58,188 nt of DNA, taken from NCBI RefSeq assembly GCF_030464885.1, contig NZ_JALPRJ010000055.1:1-58188 (forward strand), in the 5' to 3' direction. This document shows, piece by piece, positions 7,953-15,018 of the stretch (position 1 is the stretch's first letter; each line of letters starts with the position of its first letter). The notes under the pieces were generated by a model, which was given only the letters and a program-made list of their open reading frames with translations, had not been told where the DNA came from and made no database searches. Made by a program: the position numbers and the translations under genes. The stretch is from Caballeronia sp. SEWSISQ10-4 2. Its GTDB lineage: Bacteria > Pseudomonadota > Gammaproteobacteria > Burkholderiales > Burkholderiaceae.

Positions 7953-9215
7953 GTGACCGTGACAGTGACCAGCAATCTGCGGGAACCGGCTGAACCATCG
8001 GCCGGTCTCGACGGCCGCGCGGCGTACGAGAAGACCCGCCGCCGGGCTTCGGCCCAGGCGCTCTTGCTCGCCCTGCCGCTGCTGTTGTTCCTGCTCGCCA
8101 CCTTCATTGCGCCGATCGCAATCCTGCTTTCACGGAGCGTCAAAAATCACGAGGTGCCGGTGAACCTGCCGGCGTTATCGGCGGCGCTCAATGCGTGGAA
8201 CGGCGAAGGTTTGCCTGACGAGCACACCTACGCCATCCTCGCGGCCGATATGCGCCGTGCGTCGCTGGAAGGGCAACTCGGGACCGTCGCGCGGCGGCTG
8301 AACTTCTATCTGCCGGAGTTTCGCAGCTTGCTGATGCGGACCGCACGGCAGTTGCCGGAGGAGGCGCCGCCCGCGTGGAAGCCTGCGTTGATCGAACTCG
8401 ATCCGCGCTGGGGCACGCATGACATCTGGCGCATCATGAAGCGCTCCGCCGCAACGCCTACGCCCGACTACCTGCTGGCTGCCGTCGATGCCACCGTTGC
8501 GCCTAACGGTTCACTCGCCTTCCTGCCCGCTGACAGTTCGGTGTTCCTGAGCGCGTTCGCCCGCACTGTGTGGATCAGTGCGACGGTCACCCTGCTGTGT
8601 CTCTTGCTCGGTTATCCGCTCGCGTATTTGCTCGCCACTCTGCCGCCGGCCAAAAGCAACCGGCTGATGCTGCTGGTGATCGTGCCGTTCTGGACGTCGC
8701 TGCTCGTGCGTACGACCGCGTGGTATGTGCTGCTTCAACCAAGCGGCGTCATCAACAGTCTGCTCATGGGGATGGGTCTCGTCAGCCATCCGTTGCCGCT
8801 CTTGTTCAACCGTACCGGCGTGTTGATCGGCATGACGCATATTCTCCTGCCCTACATGATCCTCGCGATCTATTCGGTCATGAAGAGCGTGTCGCCGGTC
8901 TACATGCGCGCGGCGCAATCGCTTGGTGCGCATCCGGTCACGGCGTTTATTCGCATCTATATGCCGCAGACCATGCCGGGTGTCGGCGCGGGCTGCTTCC
9001 TCGTCTTCGTGCTCGCGCTCGGCTACTACATCACGCCTGCCTTGCTGGGCGGCGCCGGCGATGAAATGATCAGCCAGTTGATCGCAGCGCAGACCAACGA
9101 ACAACTCAACTGGGGGCTGGCCGGCGCGTTGTCGGCGTATCTCGTGATCTTTACGGCCGTGTTCTATTTCGTGTTCAACCGGCTTGTCGGCATCGACCGG
9201 TTGCGCTTCGGCTAG
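7953..9215 (+). CDS. ABC transporter permease (PotB-like) with a large periplasmic insert
   Basis: A 420-residue inner-membrane permease beginning at a GTG. The first membrane helix (LLLALPLLLFLLATFIAPIA) is near residues 31-50; the remaining helices begin only at about 196 (AFARTVWISATVTLLCLLLG). The EAA loop YMRAAQSLGAHPVTAFIRIY is near 317-336. Typical PotB proteins have about 285 residues; the extra length is a roughly 140-residue hydrophilic segment between the first two helices, expected in the periplasm. Longer permeases of this kind exist in the family, but the segment's function is not known to me. It lies 8 bases after the binding protein and 14 before the second permease. Confidence 0.9.
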   Translation: MTVTVTSNLREPAEPSAGLDGRAAYEKTRRRASAQALLLALPLLLFLLATFIAPIAILLSRSVKNHEVPVNLPALSAALNAWNGEGLPDEHTYAILAADMRRASLEGQLGTVARRLNFYLPEFRSLLMRTARQLPEEAPPAWKPALIELDPRWGTHDIWRIMKRSAATPTPDYLLAAVDATVAPNGSLAFLPADSSVFLSAFARTVWISATVTLLCLLLGYPLAYLLATLPPAKSNRLMLLVIVPFWTSLLVRTTAWYVLLQPSGVINSLLMGMGLVSHPLPLLFNRTGVLIGMTHILLPYMILAIYSVMKSVSPVYMRAAQSLGAHPVTAFIRIYMPQTMPGVGAGCFLVFVLALGYYITPALLGGAGDEMISQLIAAQTNEQLNWGLAGALSAYLVIFTAVFYFVFNRLVGIDRLRFG

Positions 9216-9229
9216 AGGGGGAAACACTC

Positions 9230-10057
9230 ATGAAAAGCCAGCGCCATCTCGTGCTCTCCGAACGCATTGCGTCGAAGTGGCTGCGCGTGCATTCCGCGCT
9301 CATCCTGTTCTTCCTGATCGCGCCTATTCTTGCGATCGTGCCGCTGTCGTTCAATAGCGGCTCGTACTTCTCATATCCGATGCAAGGCTTCTCGCTGCAT
9401 TGGTATACGAAGGCCCTGGGCAGCGGCGACTGGCAACGTGCGTTCGTCAACAGCATCGGCATTGGTGCGGCTTCCACGCTGCTTGCCACTTGCCTCGGCA
9501 CACTCGCGGCACTGGGCTTAAGCCGGTCGAACTTTCCGTTTCGCGCAGTCATCATGCCGCTGCTCATCTCGCCGATGATCATCCCTATCGTCGTCGTTGC
9601 GGCTGGCTTTTATCTGGTCTTCGCGCCGCTGGGGCTGGTGAATTCCTATGTCGGCGTGGTGCTCGCGCACGCGGCGCTGGGCACGCCGTTCGTGGTGATC
9701 ACCGTCACGGCGTCCCTGCTTTCTTTTGACCAGAGCCTCATTCGCGCCGCGTCCGGATTAGGGGCTACGCCGTGGATTGCTTTTCGCCGCGTGACGTTGC
9801 CGTTGATCACGCCGGCCGTGGCGACCGGCAGCGTCTTTGCGTTCGCCACCTCGTTCGATGAAGTCATCGTGATTCTTTTTATCGGCGGCCCGGATCAGCG
9901 GACCGTGCCACGCCAGATGTGGAGCGGCATTCGCGATTCCATCGATCCATCGATTCTCGCTGTAGCCACCATGCTGATCCTGTTTGCGGTGGCGCTGTTC
10001 AGCAGCATTAACTGGCTTCGCGGGCGCAGCGCGGCGGCAGCGCTGCCTGGAAGCTGA
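9230..10057 (+). CDS. ABC transporter permease (PotC-like)
   Basis: A 275-residue inner-membrane permease with about six membrane helices, the first at residues 22-44 (ALILFFLIAPILAIVPLSF). The EAA coupling loop is LIRAASGLGATPWIAFRRVT near residues 167-186, followed by the FDEVIVILFIGG stretch characteristic of PotC/PhnV-like proteins. GAGGGGG precedes the ATG. It completes the importer with the ATPase, binding protein and first permease. The gene ends 98 bases before the Fe/2OG dioxygenase gene, which is on the same strand and probably in the same transcript. Confidence 0.9.
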   Translation: MKSQRHLVLSERIASKWLRVHSALILFFLIAPILAIVPLSFNSGSYFSYPMQGFSLHWYTKALGSGDWQRAFVNSIGIGAASTLLATCLGTLAALGLSRSNFPFRAVIMPLLISPMIIPIVVVAAGFYLVFAPLGLVNSYVGVVLAHAALGTPFVVITVTASLLSFDQSLIRAASGLGATPWIAFRRVTLPLITPAVATGSVFAFATSFDEVIVILFIGGPDQRTVPRQMWSGIRDSIDPSILAVATMLILFAVALFSSINWLRGRSAAAALPGS

Positions 10058-10155
10058 ATACTTCGAGGGAACCCTGTTCCTTCGCTAGCAGCGACACGCG
10101 TTTCGACAAGACCAAACGTGCAGTGTTGCTTGATCAATCGTCAAAGGAGAGCAGC

Positions 10156-10947
10156 ATGCTGGCCACGGAACGGGAAGCGTTTGAGCGTGACGGCGCCGCC
10201 GTCTTGCGCGGGGTGTTCAAGGACTGGATCGAACTGTTGCGCGAAGGCGTGGAGTACAACGCCACTCACCCGGGACCGTCGTTCAGGAACTACACGCCCG
10301 AGAAAACGACGGGACGCTTCTTCGGCGATTACTGCAACTGGCAGCGTATTGAACCGTTCAGGGATTTCGTCGAACACAGTGCGGCTGCGTCGGTTGCGCA
10401 GGCTTTGATGGGCTCGCAGCGTGCGCGTATTTTTCATGAGCATGTGCTGGTCAAGGAGGCTGGCGCGGCGAAGCTTACGCCGTGGCATCACGATGAACCC
10501 TATTACTGCGTCAGCGCCGAGCAGGCCGTCAGCCTATGGATTCCGCTTGATCCGGTGCCTCGCGAAACTTGCGTCGAGTTCGTGGCCGGGTCGCATAAGT
10601 GGGGGAAGCTGTTCCGTCCGCGCAAGTTCAGCGGCGTGGCGTATGACCATAAATCGGATCGGCTCGAAGAGTTGCCGGATATCGATGCGAACCGGGATGA
10701 CTATCGGATTCTCGGCTGGGATCTGGAGCCGGGCGATGCCATCGCGTTTAACTTTCATACGGTGCACGGAGCGCCGGGGAATCTCGCCAGCCAGCAATCG
10801 CGGCGGGTGGTGTCGTTCCGATGGCTCGGCGATGGTGCGCATTATGTGGACCGTGGCGGGGAGACTTCGCCGCCCTATCCCGAGTTAATGGGCCGGCTCA
10901 AGTCTGGCGATCCGCTGCCTGAAGCGGAGTTTCCTTTTATCGTTTAG
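10156..10947 (+). CDS. Phytanoyl-CoA dioxygenase (PhyH) family Fe(II)/2-oxoglutarate oxygenase
   Basis: A 263-residue PhyH-family protein. The iron triad is seen as H111-x-D113 (in WHHDEPYY) and distal H204 (in FHTVHGAPGN); the basic SRRVVSFRW stretch at 215-223 should hold the 2-oxoglutarate-binding Arg. The ATG at 10156 was preferred over an in-frame codon 11 positions earlier because AAAGGAG lies just before it. Family members hydroxylate varied small molecules, including acyl-CoAs, ectoine, aminophosphonates and alkyl amines. Next to a Rieske oxygenase and a cation-type importer, it probably carries out a second oxidation of the imported compound. Actual phytanoyl-CoA as substrate is unlikely. 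Confidence 0.88.
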   Translation: MLATEREAFERDGAAVLRGVFKDWIELLREGVEYNATHPGPSFRNYTPEKTTGRFFGDYCNWQRIEPFRDFVEHSAAASVAQALMGSQRARIFHEHVLVKEAGAAKLTPWHHDEPYYCVSAEQAVSLWIPLDPVPRETCVEFVAGSHKWGKLFRPRKFSGVAYDHKSDRLEELPDIDANRDDYRILGWDLEPGDAIAFNFHTVHGAPGNLASQQSRRVVSFRWLGDGAHYVDRGGETSPPYPELMGRLKSGDPLPEAEFPFIV

Positions 10948-11197
10948 TGCCTGGTCGCAGCGCAGGGAAACGGAATTAGCTGGATTGGCGCGCGGTTAAC
11001 CAGACTCGAGAGAGCGGATTTTTCTGGATTGCCAGGAAAGCCCCGAATTCAAACGATCGCCGCGCCGGCTCTCGTGCGCTGGCCGTCAATTGGCCGCAAT
11101 AAGCCTGACACCAGGCGTAGTGCGCCGCGGCGCAGTTGGCACCCGACATGTGCACGGATGCTCGATCGTTCCGAGAAGGCGACAGACGCTTGACGAC

Positions 11198-11225
11198 CCC
11201 TATGCGCAGATCGCAACTATGTGCA
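11198..11225 (+). repeat. Left copy of a 28-bp inverted repeat (mobile-element end)
   Basis: The reverse complement of this 28-base stretch matches 11562-11589 with a single mismatch. The unit contains GCACATAGTT and GATCTGCGCATAGGG. A weaker copy of the same theme (TTCACATAGTTATCGCGTCTG) lies at about 11284-11304. Confidence 0.75.
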
Positions 11226-11288
11226 CGTGCCACGAGATTGACGGTGCCGCCCTCGATTCGGTGGGGATTCGGGCTGAGACCTTCTTCA

Positions 11289-11447
11289 CATAGTTATCGC
11301 GTCTGCAGTGCTGCCGGGAGTGTGTCCGGGGACTCGTGCTACGCATGGCGATGTTGGCCTATCAGGCGGTTCTGGTTGTGCAAGTGCTCTCTCTTTCATT
11401 GCAAGGTCAGTCTCGACGTAGCGGTAATTGTTCGTCGTGCCATCATG
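11289..11447 (-). pseudogene. Tyrosine recombinase C-terminal remnant
   Basis: The minus-strand frame reads HDGTTNNYRYVETDLAMKER then ALAQPEPP, resembling the end of phage-type integrases, where a GH...TTN.Y segment carries the active-site Tyr and is followed by (V/A)E.DLEMK..AL. Only about 50 codons remain; the upstream R-H-R core is absent and the frame before residue 1 of this stretch does not look like an integrase. It lies between inverted CATAG-type repeats, consistent with a decayed integrase-bearing element. The identification rests on one short motif. Confidence 0.5.
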
Positions 11448-11556
11448 GCAGAGCCCAAGCGACCCCCTCACTTCGCAGCAGAAACTATGTCCAGATCTAC
11501 GCTGACCGACCTCGCCAGCAGCCGCGCCGGTGCTGAATCCACCACGTACCCTTGCA

Positions 11557-11590
11557 CGATCTGCACATAGTTTCGATCTGCGCATAGGGT
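11557..11590 (+). repeat. Tandem 17-bp repeats; right copy of the inverted repeat
   Basis: Two adjacent 17-base units, CGATCTGCACATAGTTT and CGATCTGCGCATAGGGT. Bases 11562-11589 are the inverted partner of 11198-11225. A further inverted AACTATGTCCAGATC version lies at about 11483-11497. Confidence 0.75.
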
Positions 11591-11619
11591 CGCTATGTAA
11601 AGCTTCGCATAGCGACCCT
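11586..11619. repeat. Perfect 12-bp palindrome with 10-base loop
   Basis: AGGGTCGCTATG at 11586-11597 pairs perfectly with CATAGCGACCCT at 11608-11619. It overlaps the end of the tandem repeats and shares their CATAG core. It could be a recombinase binding site or the element terminus, or a hairpin. Confidence 0.7.
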
Positions 11620-11685
11620 GAAGGGACGTTCCGATGCCTCCAAAGCGGCTTTTTGACTGTTTCGTTCGACCGCAAAAACGCGAAA

Positions 11686-11976
11686 CTACTTGCACCTCGA
11701 ATGCGCCAACTGGCGCTCGCACGCAGCACGTGAATAGGGCTGATGCTCGACACCGCTCTTAACGACGTATTTTCCGTAGGCAACGAATTCGTAGTAGAGG
11801 GCCATAGTCTCAGCATGGGAGCGCGCCCAGAATGTCCAGATCCATTCGCTACCCGGCTCGTTAAGAGCACGCGCGGCGTCCCCGTCCGGCCCATGTGGGA
11901 TGCATGCTGGCAGTGAGTTGCCGAGCTCGTCTGGACATAACCAAACGTCATGCAGGTAACCAAGGTTTCCTCTCAT
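11686..11976 (-). CDS. Hypothetical protein (orphan, possibly immunity-like)
   Basis: A 96-residue protein with no membrane segment or signal. The central part, GSEWIWTFWARSHAETMALY followed by YEFVAYGKYV, is rich in aromatic residues and resembles a small uncharacterised family with an 'H.EAM..YY....G.Y' pattern. It starts 41 bases after the hypothetical gene upstream on the same strand, suggesting a pair. There is no toxin, Rhs or type VI secretion gene within view. No function can be assigned. It abuts the mobile-element remnant at 11198-11619. Confidence 0.5.
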   Translation of the reverse strand: MRGNLGYLHDVWLCPDELGNSLPACIPHGPDGDAARALNEPGSEWIWTFWARSHAETMALYYEFVAYGKYVVKSGVEHQPYSRAACERQLAHSRCK

Positions 11977-12017
11977 CTGAGCGAGTCTCTACAACGTGAT
12001 TTCGTCTTCAAACATCG

Positions 12018-12575
12018 TCAAGCAGCTGGCTGCAGTGCGCCAGGTGCCAGACGATTGAGCGTTGCCGCAGCATCGGGATCGAGGTAATAAAGTACCATCG
12101 CCTGTCCGTTGTCTTTGGAATAAAATCGGCGCCCGTCAAGCTGTTGAATATCGCGCATGACATGAGAAACGGTCAGCGGATCCGCCCAAGTACCCGTTAC
12201 CTCCGCCGAAAAATCGCGCTCGACGTCCCCGATCCGATACTTCAACCAAGCTTTGGCGCGTTGTACATCAACAAAATCTCTAACATCGTTCAGGCCGTCA
12301 GACATCCCGGTAACCTGGCACAATCGTTTTACGATCCGCGTGTAGTCGCCCGTTGAAGTAATGCACTCCAGGTCGAAGTTCCACACCCGCGAACAAAATG
12401 GACGGTTCCACGGCTCACGCTCCACCTCGATCCCGAGCACAAAAAGCACTAAATCGAAGGGTCGCTTCTCGTATTCCTCGCGTGAGAATGAATAGAGCAT
12501 ATCTTCGATCGTAATGCCGCTGTCAAGGTTGATGCCGCAATCCGAAAGCGTTGCAAGTTGCCGCTCTAATGTCAT
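12018..12575 (-). CDS. Hypothetical protein
   Basis: A 185-residue soluble protein with acidic, mixed composition and no recognised domain. Notable stretches are FDLVLFVLGIEVEREPWNRP near residues 40-60 and DGRRFYSKDNGQAMVLYYLD near 148-167. No signal or membrane segment is seen. The start at 12575 has no strong ribosome-binding site that I can point to. It is followed by the smaller hypothetical gene at 11686-11976. Soluble orphan pairs next to integrase debris are often leftover immunity or cargo genes, but that is only a suggestion. Confidence 0.6.
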   Translation of the reverse strand: MTLERQLATLSDCGINLDSGITIEDMLYSFSREEYEKRPFDLVLFVLGIEVEREPWNRPFCSRVWNFDLECITSTGDYTRIVKRLCQVTGMSDGLNDVRDFVDVQRAKAWLKYRIGDVERDFSAEVTGTWADPLTVSHVMRDIQQLDGRRFYSKDNGQAMVLYYLDPDAAATLNRLAPGALQPAA

Positions 12576-13226
12576 GACGGCACTTTCCTTTGCTAATGTG
12601 AAGGCGTTATTGTCTTCGATCTACGCCATGAGGTCGAACGTCCGCAATTGGCCGGTTGTCGCCGAATGAGCGTGCGCAACGCCGGGCCGGAGTAATAGTT
12701 CGCTGATGCTTTGGGAGATTTTTGCGTGCTACAGATTTGCTATAGCAGCGAGCAGAGGGCTTATCGGATAGGGCTCTCGCCTATCATTCCATCCCCGGAA
12801 CTATCGCTGCTGCGCAACCACGCAAAGCAACTTTGACCGTCTCAGTTCGACTACTTCGGTCCGGCTGACGAACTTTGACGGCATGGTCAGCCCGCTGAAC
12901 GAGTTGGAAATAGAGCTTGTTCAGAGAGTAGTCCGAACGGACTAATTTCGCAGCATAACACCGCGTCAAACCTCGCAACTGAGGAAAGCTGGGAAACGCA
13001 CCGACGAGAAAAAGCGCGCGTCATCGGTCAAATTCCGGCGTCCACGGCTATGACTATGGCCGACGAAGCATACATCCATGAGCTAGGCTGGATAGATGGT
13101 CAGCGCTTTCGCGCGTGGCAGGCGTAACGATCCTGATGGGAACCACTCTGCCAGTTTTTCTAACGTAGTGGAATGTAGGACGGGTTCGGGGAGCGTCGGC
13201 AGGTCTCTTGTAAGGAGAGCACCTTT
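12576..13226. other. Intergenic gap, no gene seen
   Basis: About 650 bases with no convincing coding signal on either strand. It contains one copy of a dispersed 22-base repeat at 12635-12656 and ends with the ribosome-binding site AAGGAG (13212-13217) for the open frame starting at 13227. Confidence 0.6.
12635..12656 (+). repeat. Dispersed 22-bp repeat, copy 1
   Basis: CGAACGTCCGCAATTGGCCG plus GT. It matches 14049-14070 at 20 of 22 positions. A looser relative is at 48516-48537 and a split version lies near 21780-21826. All copies are intergenic. Confidence 0.65.
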
Positions 13227-13430
13227 ATGTGGCCAATTCCGTCGAATGCGTTTAAATCCATCCCGTCGGTCGCCGGAAGTCCTCTTGCTCTGTGCGCTTA
13301 CGTTGCCACGCTGGTCGCGCATGTCGCTGTCGTTCTGAACAAGGATGTACTGAAGCGCGTTAAGCAATTTCCCGAGAAGGACCCGCTTAGCGTTCCGCCC
13401 GCCCACATTCTCGAAACTAGGAGCGCGATC

Positions 13431-13883
13431 ATGTCCAACGTTGGTGCGCGGCTGGCCGTGCTCATGTGCTCAGCAGGATTCCTCCTTGCTGGTTGCGCCG
13501 TGCCAGAAAGTCCCCTTACCAAGCGGGAGGTCGTCTTGCCTGCCGGGGCCGCTGCAGGGGCTACCCCATACTCGCCAGGTGTGCGCGTAGGTAACATCAT
13601 CTATATCTCCGGCCAGGTTGCTGGCGAGGCAGGACCCGATATCCGTCCTCAAACCGAACTAGCCCTCAAAAAAGTTCAGGCCATTGTCGAGGCCGCTGGA
13701 GCAACCATGTCCAGCATCGACAAATGTACGGTGTTTCTCACGCGCCAGACGGATTTCGCGGCTATGAACGAGGTCTGGCGGAACGCGTTTCCGTCGAATC
13801 CACCAGCTCGCTCAACCGTCATTGTTGGGGCACTCCCGCGCCCTGAGTTAGTCATTGAACTCGAGTGCACAGCTCACACGTAA
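13431..13883 (+). CDS. RidA-fold lipoprotein
   Basis: A 150-residue protein with a lipoprotein signal (ARLAVLMCSAGFLLAGC, lipobox LAGC, Cys at about residue 20) followed by a RidA/YjgF domain: YSPGVRVGNIIYISGQVAGE, KKVQAIVEAAGATMSSIDKC and NPPARSTVIVGALPRPELVI. The Arg of the PARS motif, essential in imine-hydrolysing RidA enzymes, is present. It should be anchored in a membrane facing the periplasm, which is unusual because most RidA proteins are cytoplasmic. The ATG at 13431 follows AGGAGCG and starts a clean lipoprotein signal. The same frame stays open back to an ATG at 13227 with a stronger AAGGAG site, which would add a 68-residue N-terminus with a hydrophobic segment and bury the signal. 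No operon partner is evident. Confidence 0.75.
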   Translation: MSNVGARLAVLMCSAGFLLAGCAVPESPLTKREVVLPAGAAAGATPYSPGVRVGNIIYISGQVAGEAGPDIRPQTELALKKVQAIVEAAGATMSSIDKCTVFLTRQTDFAAMNEVWRNAFPSNPPARSTVIVGALPRPELVIELECTAHT

Positions 13884-14048
13884 GTGCGAGGAGCGTAGCT
13901 GCACCAAGCGCCGAAGCGACTCATGCACTGAATCAGGAAACGTGGGATCTGCGAGCTGATTCCAAAAGACTTTAAATAGCGAACCAGGCAAAAAGCTAAA
14001 AATCGCTTGCCGGACAGGGCAGATTGTCGACGGTTTAGCCCGTCGTTC

Positions 14049-14070
14049 CGAACGTCCGAAAGTGGCCGGT
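14049..14070 (+). repeat. Dispersed 22-bp repeat, copy 2
   Basis: CGAACGTCCGAAAGTGGCCG plus GT, 20 of 22 identical to 12635-12656. It lies between the RidA lipoprotein and the convergent solute-binding gene. Confidence 0.65.
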
Positions 14071-14095
14071 CCCGGAAGTTGACATATGACATCGA

Positions 14096-14851
14096 TCACA
14101 CGTCAACGTGGCCTGATCTATTCAACGGATTAAGCGCGGGATCGATTTCCTTATGGGTAAGTCCGAAACTCGCCATGCGAGCGCGGTGGTTCGGGGAGCC
14201 CAGGTATAAACGAAGCTGCTTGTTCACCGCGTTGAGCAAATCGGAACTTCTCCTGTTGAACGAGAATGCTCCAAGTGGAAGATGCTGCATGCCACTCTGT
14301 CCTTGCTCGTGCTCGACCGCCTCAAGCACTGAACCGCCGACACGGTTCGCAAGTATGCGATTTCCCACGGCAGTGCTCGCATACGCATCGATCTCACCCG
14401 ACTGGACCGCTTCGATTGCGTCGGCCTGCTGCTCGAAGATGACGATCTGCTCTTTGCTTACCCCCGATGCCATCGCCGTCTCATGTTGTACCTGTCCGGC
14501 AATTATGCCGAGGCGCGCATCGTCTCGTTCGGCTAGTGCCGCATAGCTGTTGAGCCGTTTCGGGTTTCCTGTCCGAACCAGGAACCCATCTCCGATCGCC
14601 CATACGGGCAGGCTGAACGCCACCTTATCGGCCCGTTCGGGCGTAACGAAGAGCGGAACATTCATGTCCCATCGGCCGGCTTCAACGCCGGGAAGCAGTT
14701 CGCTAAAAGTGGTCAGGTGATGCTCGATCCGGCTGACACCGATCGTCCGAAGGACTGCGTCGGCCAGATCGATGTCAGCACCAATCGCGCCCCGATCCGG
14801 TTCCTTCCAGCCGAAAGGGGGTTCTTCGATGTACGCGATCGTTACCTTCAC
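14096..14851 (-). CDS. Family-3 solute-binding protein without a signal peptide
   Basis: A 251-residue amino-acid-type binding domain (SBP_bac_3): KVTIAYIEEPPFGWKEPDRG, IGADIDLADAVLRTIG, LLPGVEAGRWDMNVPLFVTP and ARLGIIAGQVQHETAMASGV follow the usual order. A GTG at 14851 is preferred because GAGGCG precedes it and it starts the conserved domain; an ATG at 14953 adds 34 residues. Neither version has a hydrophobic signal, so the protein may stay in the cytoplasm as a ligand sensor or delivery protein, or the gene may have lost its export signal. No permease or ATPase is adjacent. It lies downstream of argG on the same strand after 167 bases. Confidence 0.78.
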   Translation of the reverse strand: MKVTIAYIEEPPFGWKEPDRGAIGADIDLADAVLRTIGVSRIEHHLTTFSELLPGVEAGRWDMNVPLFVTPERADKVAFSLPVWAIGDGFLVRTGNPKRLNSYAALAERDDARLGIIAGQVQHETAMASGVSKEQIVIFEQQADAIEAVQSGEIDAYASTAVGNRILANRVGGSVLEAVEHEQGQSGMQHLPLGAFSFNRRSSDLLNAVNKQLRLYLGSPNHRARMASFGLTHKEIDPALNPLNRSGHVDV

Positions 14852-15018
14852 TGTTTCGCCTCGCTGAACGGGACGGCTCTCGAATGAGGAAGCCGATTCT
14901 ACTTCCACAATCAGATGTCGCCTTTTGGCCGGCACGTGCCCGATGGCGATCACTTGAGCCGGATCCAGGTGTCAGACGAACATCTGCGTAAGGTGCGCTC
15001 CTATCAGTGTCCCCGGTC

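Larger units (their letters stand above)
10948..11685. other. Gap with mobile-element debris, no intact gene
   Basis: About 740 bases follow the dioxygenase gene. The first 240 bases show no credible gene. The rest holds the recombinase remnant and CATAG-type repeats listed separately. Open frames here have codon patterns unlike their neighbours. Confidence 0.6.

Noticed and set aside
11286..11963. A 225-codon minus-strand frame treated as one protein
   Set aside because: Only its last 53 codons look like a recombinase. The first part overlaps the hypothetical gene at 11686 in another frame.
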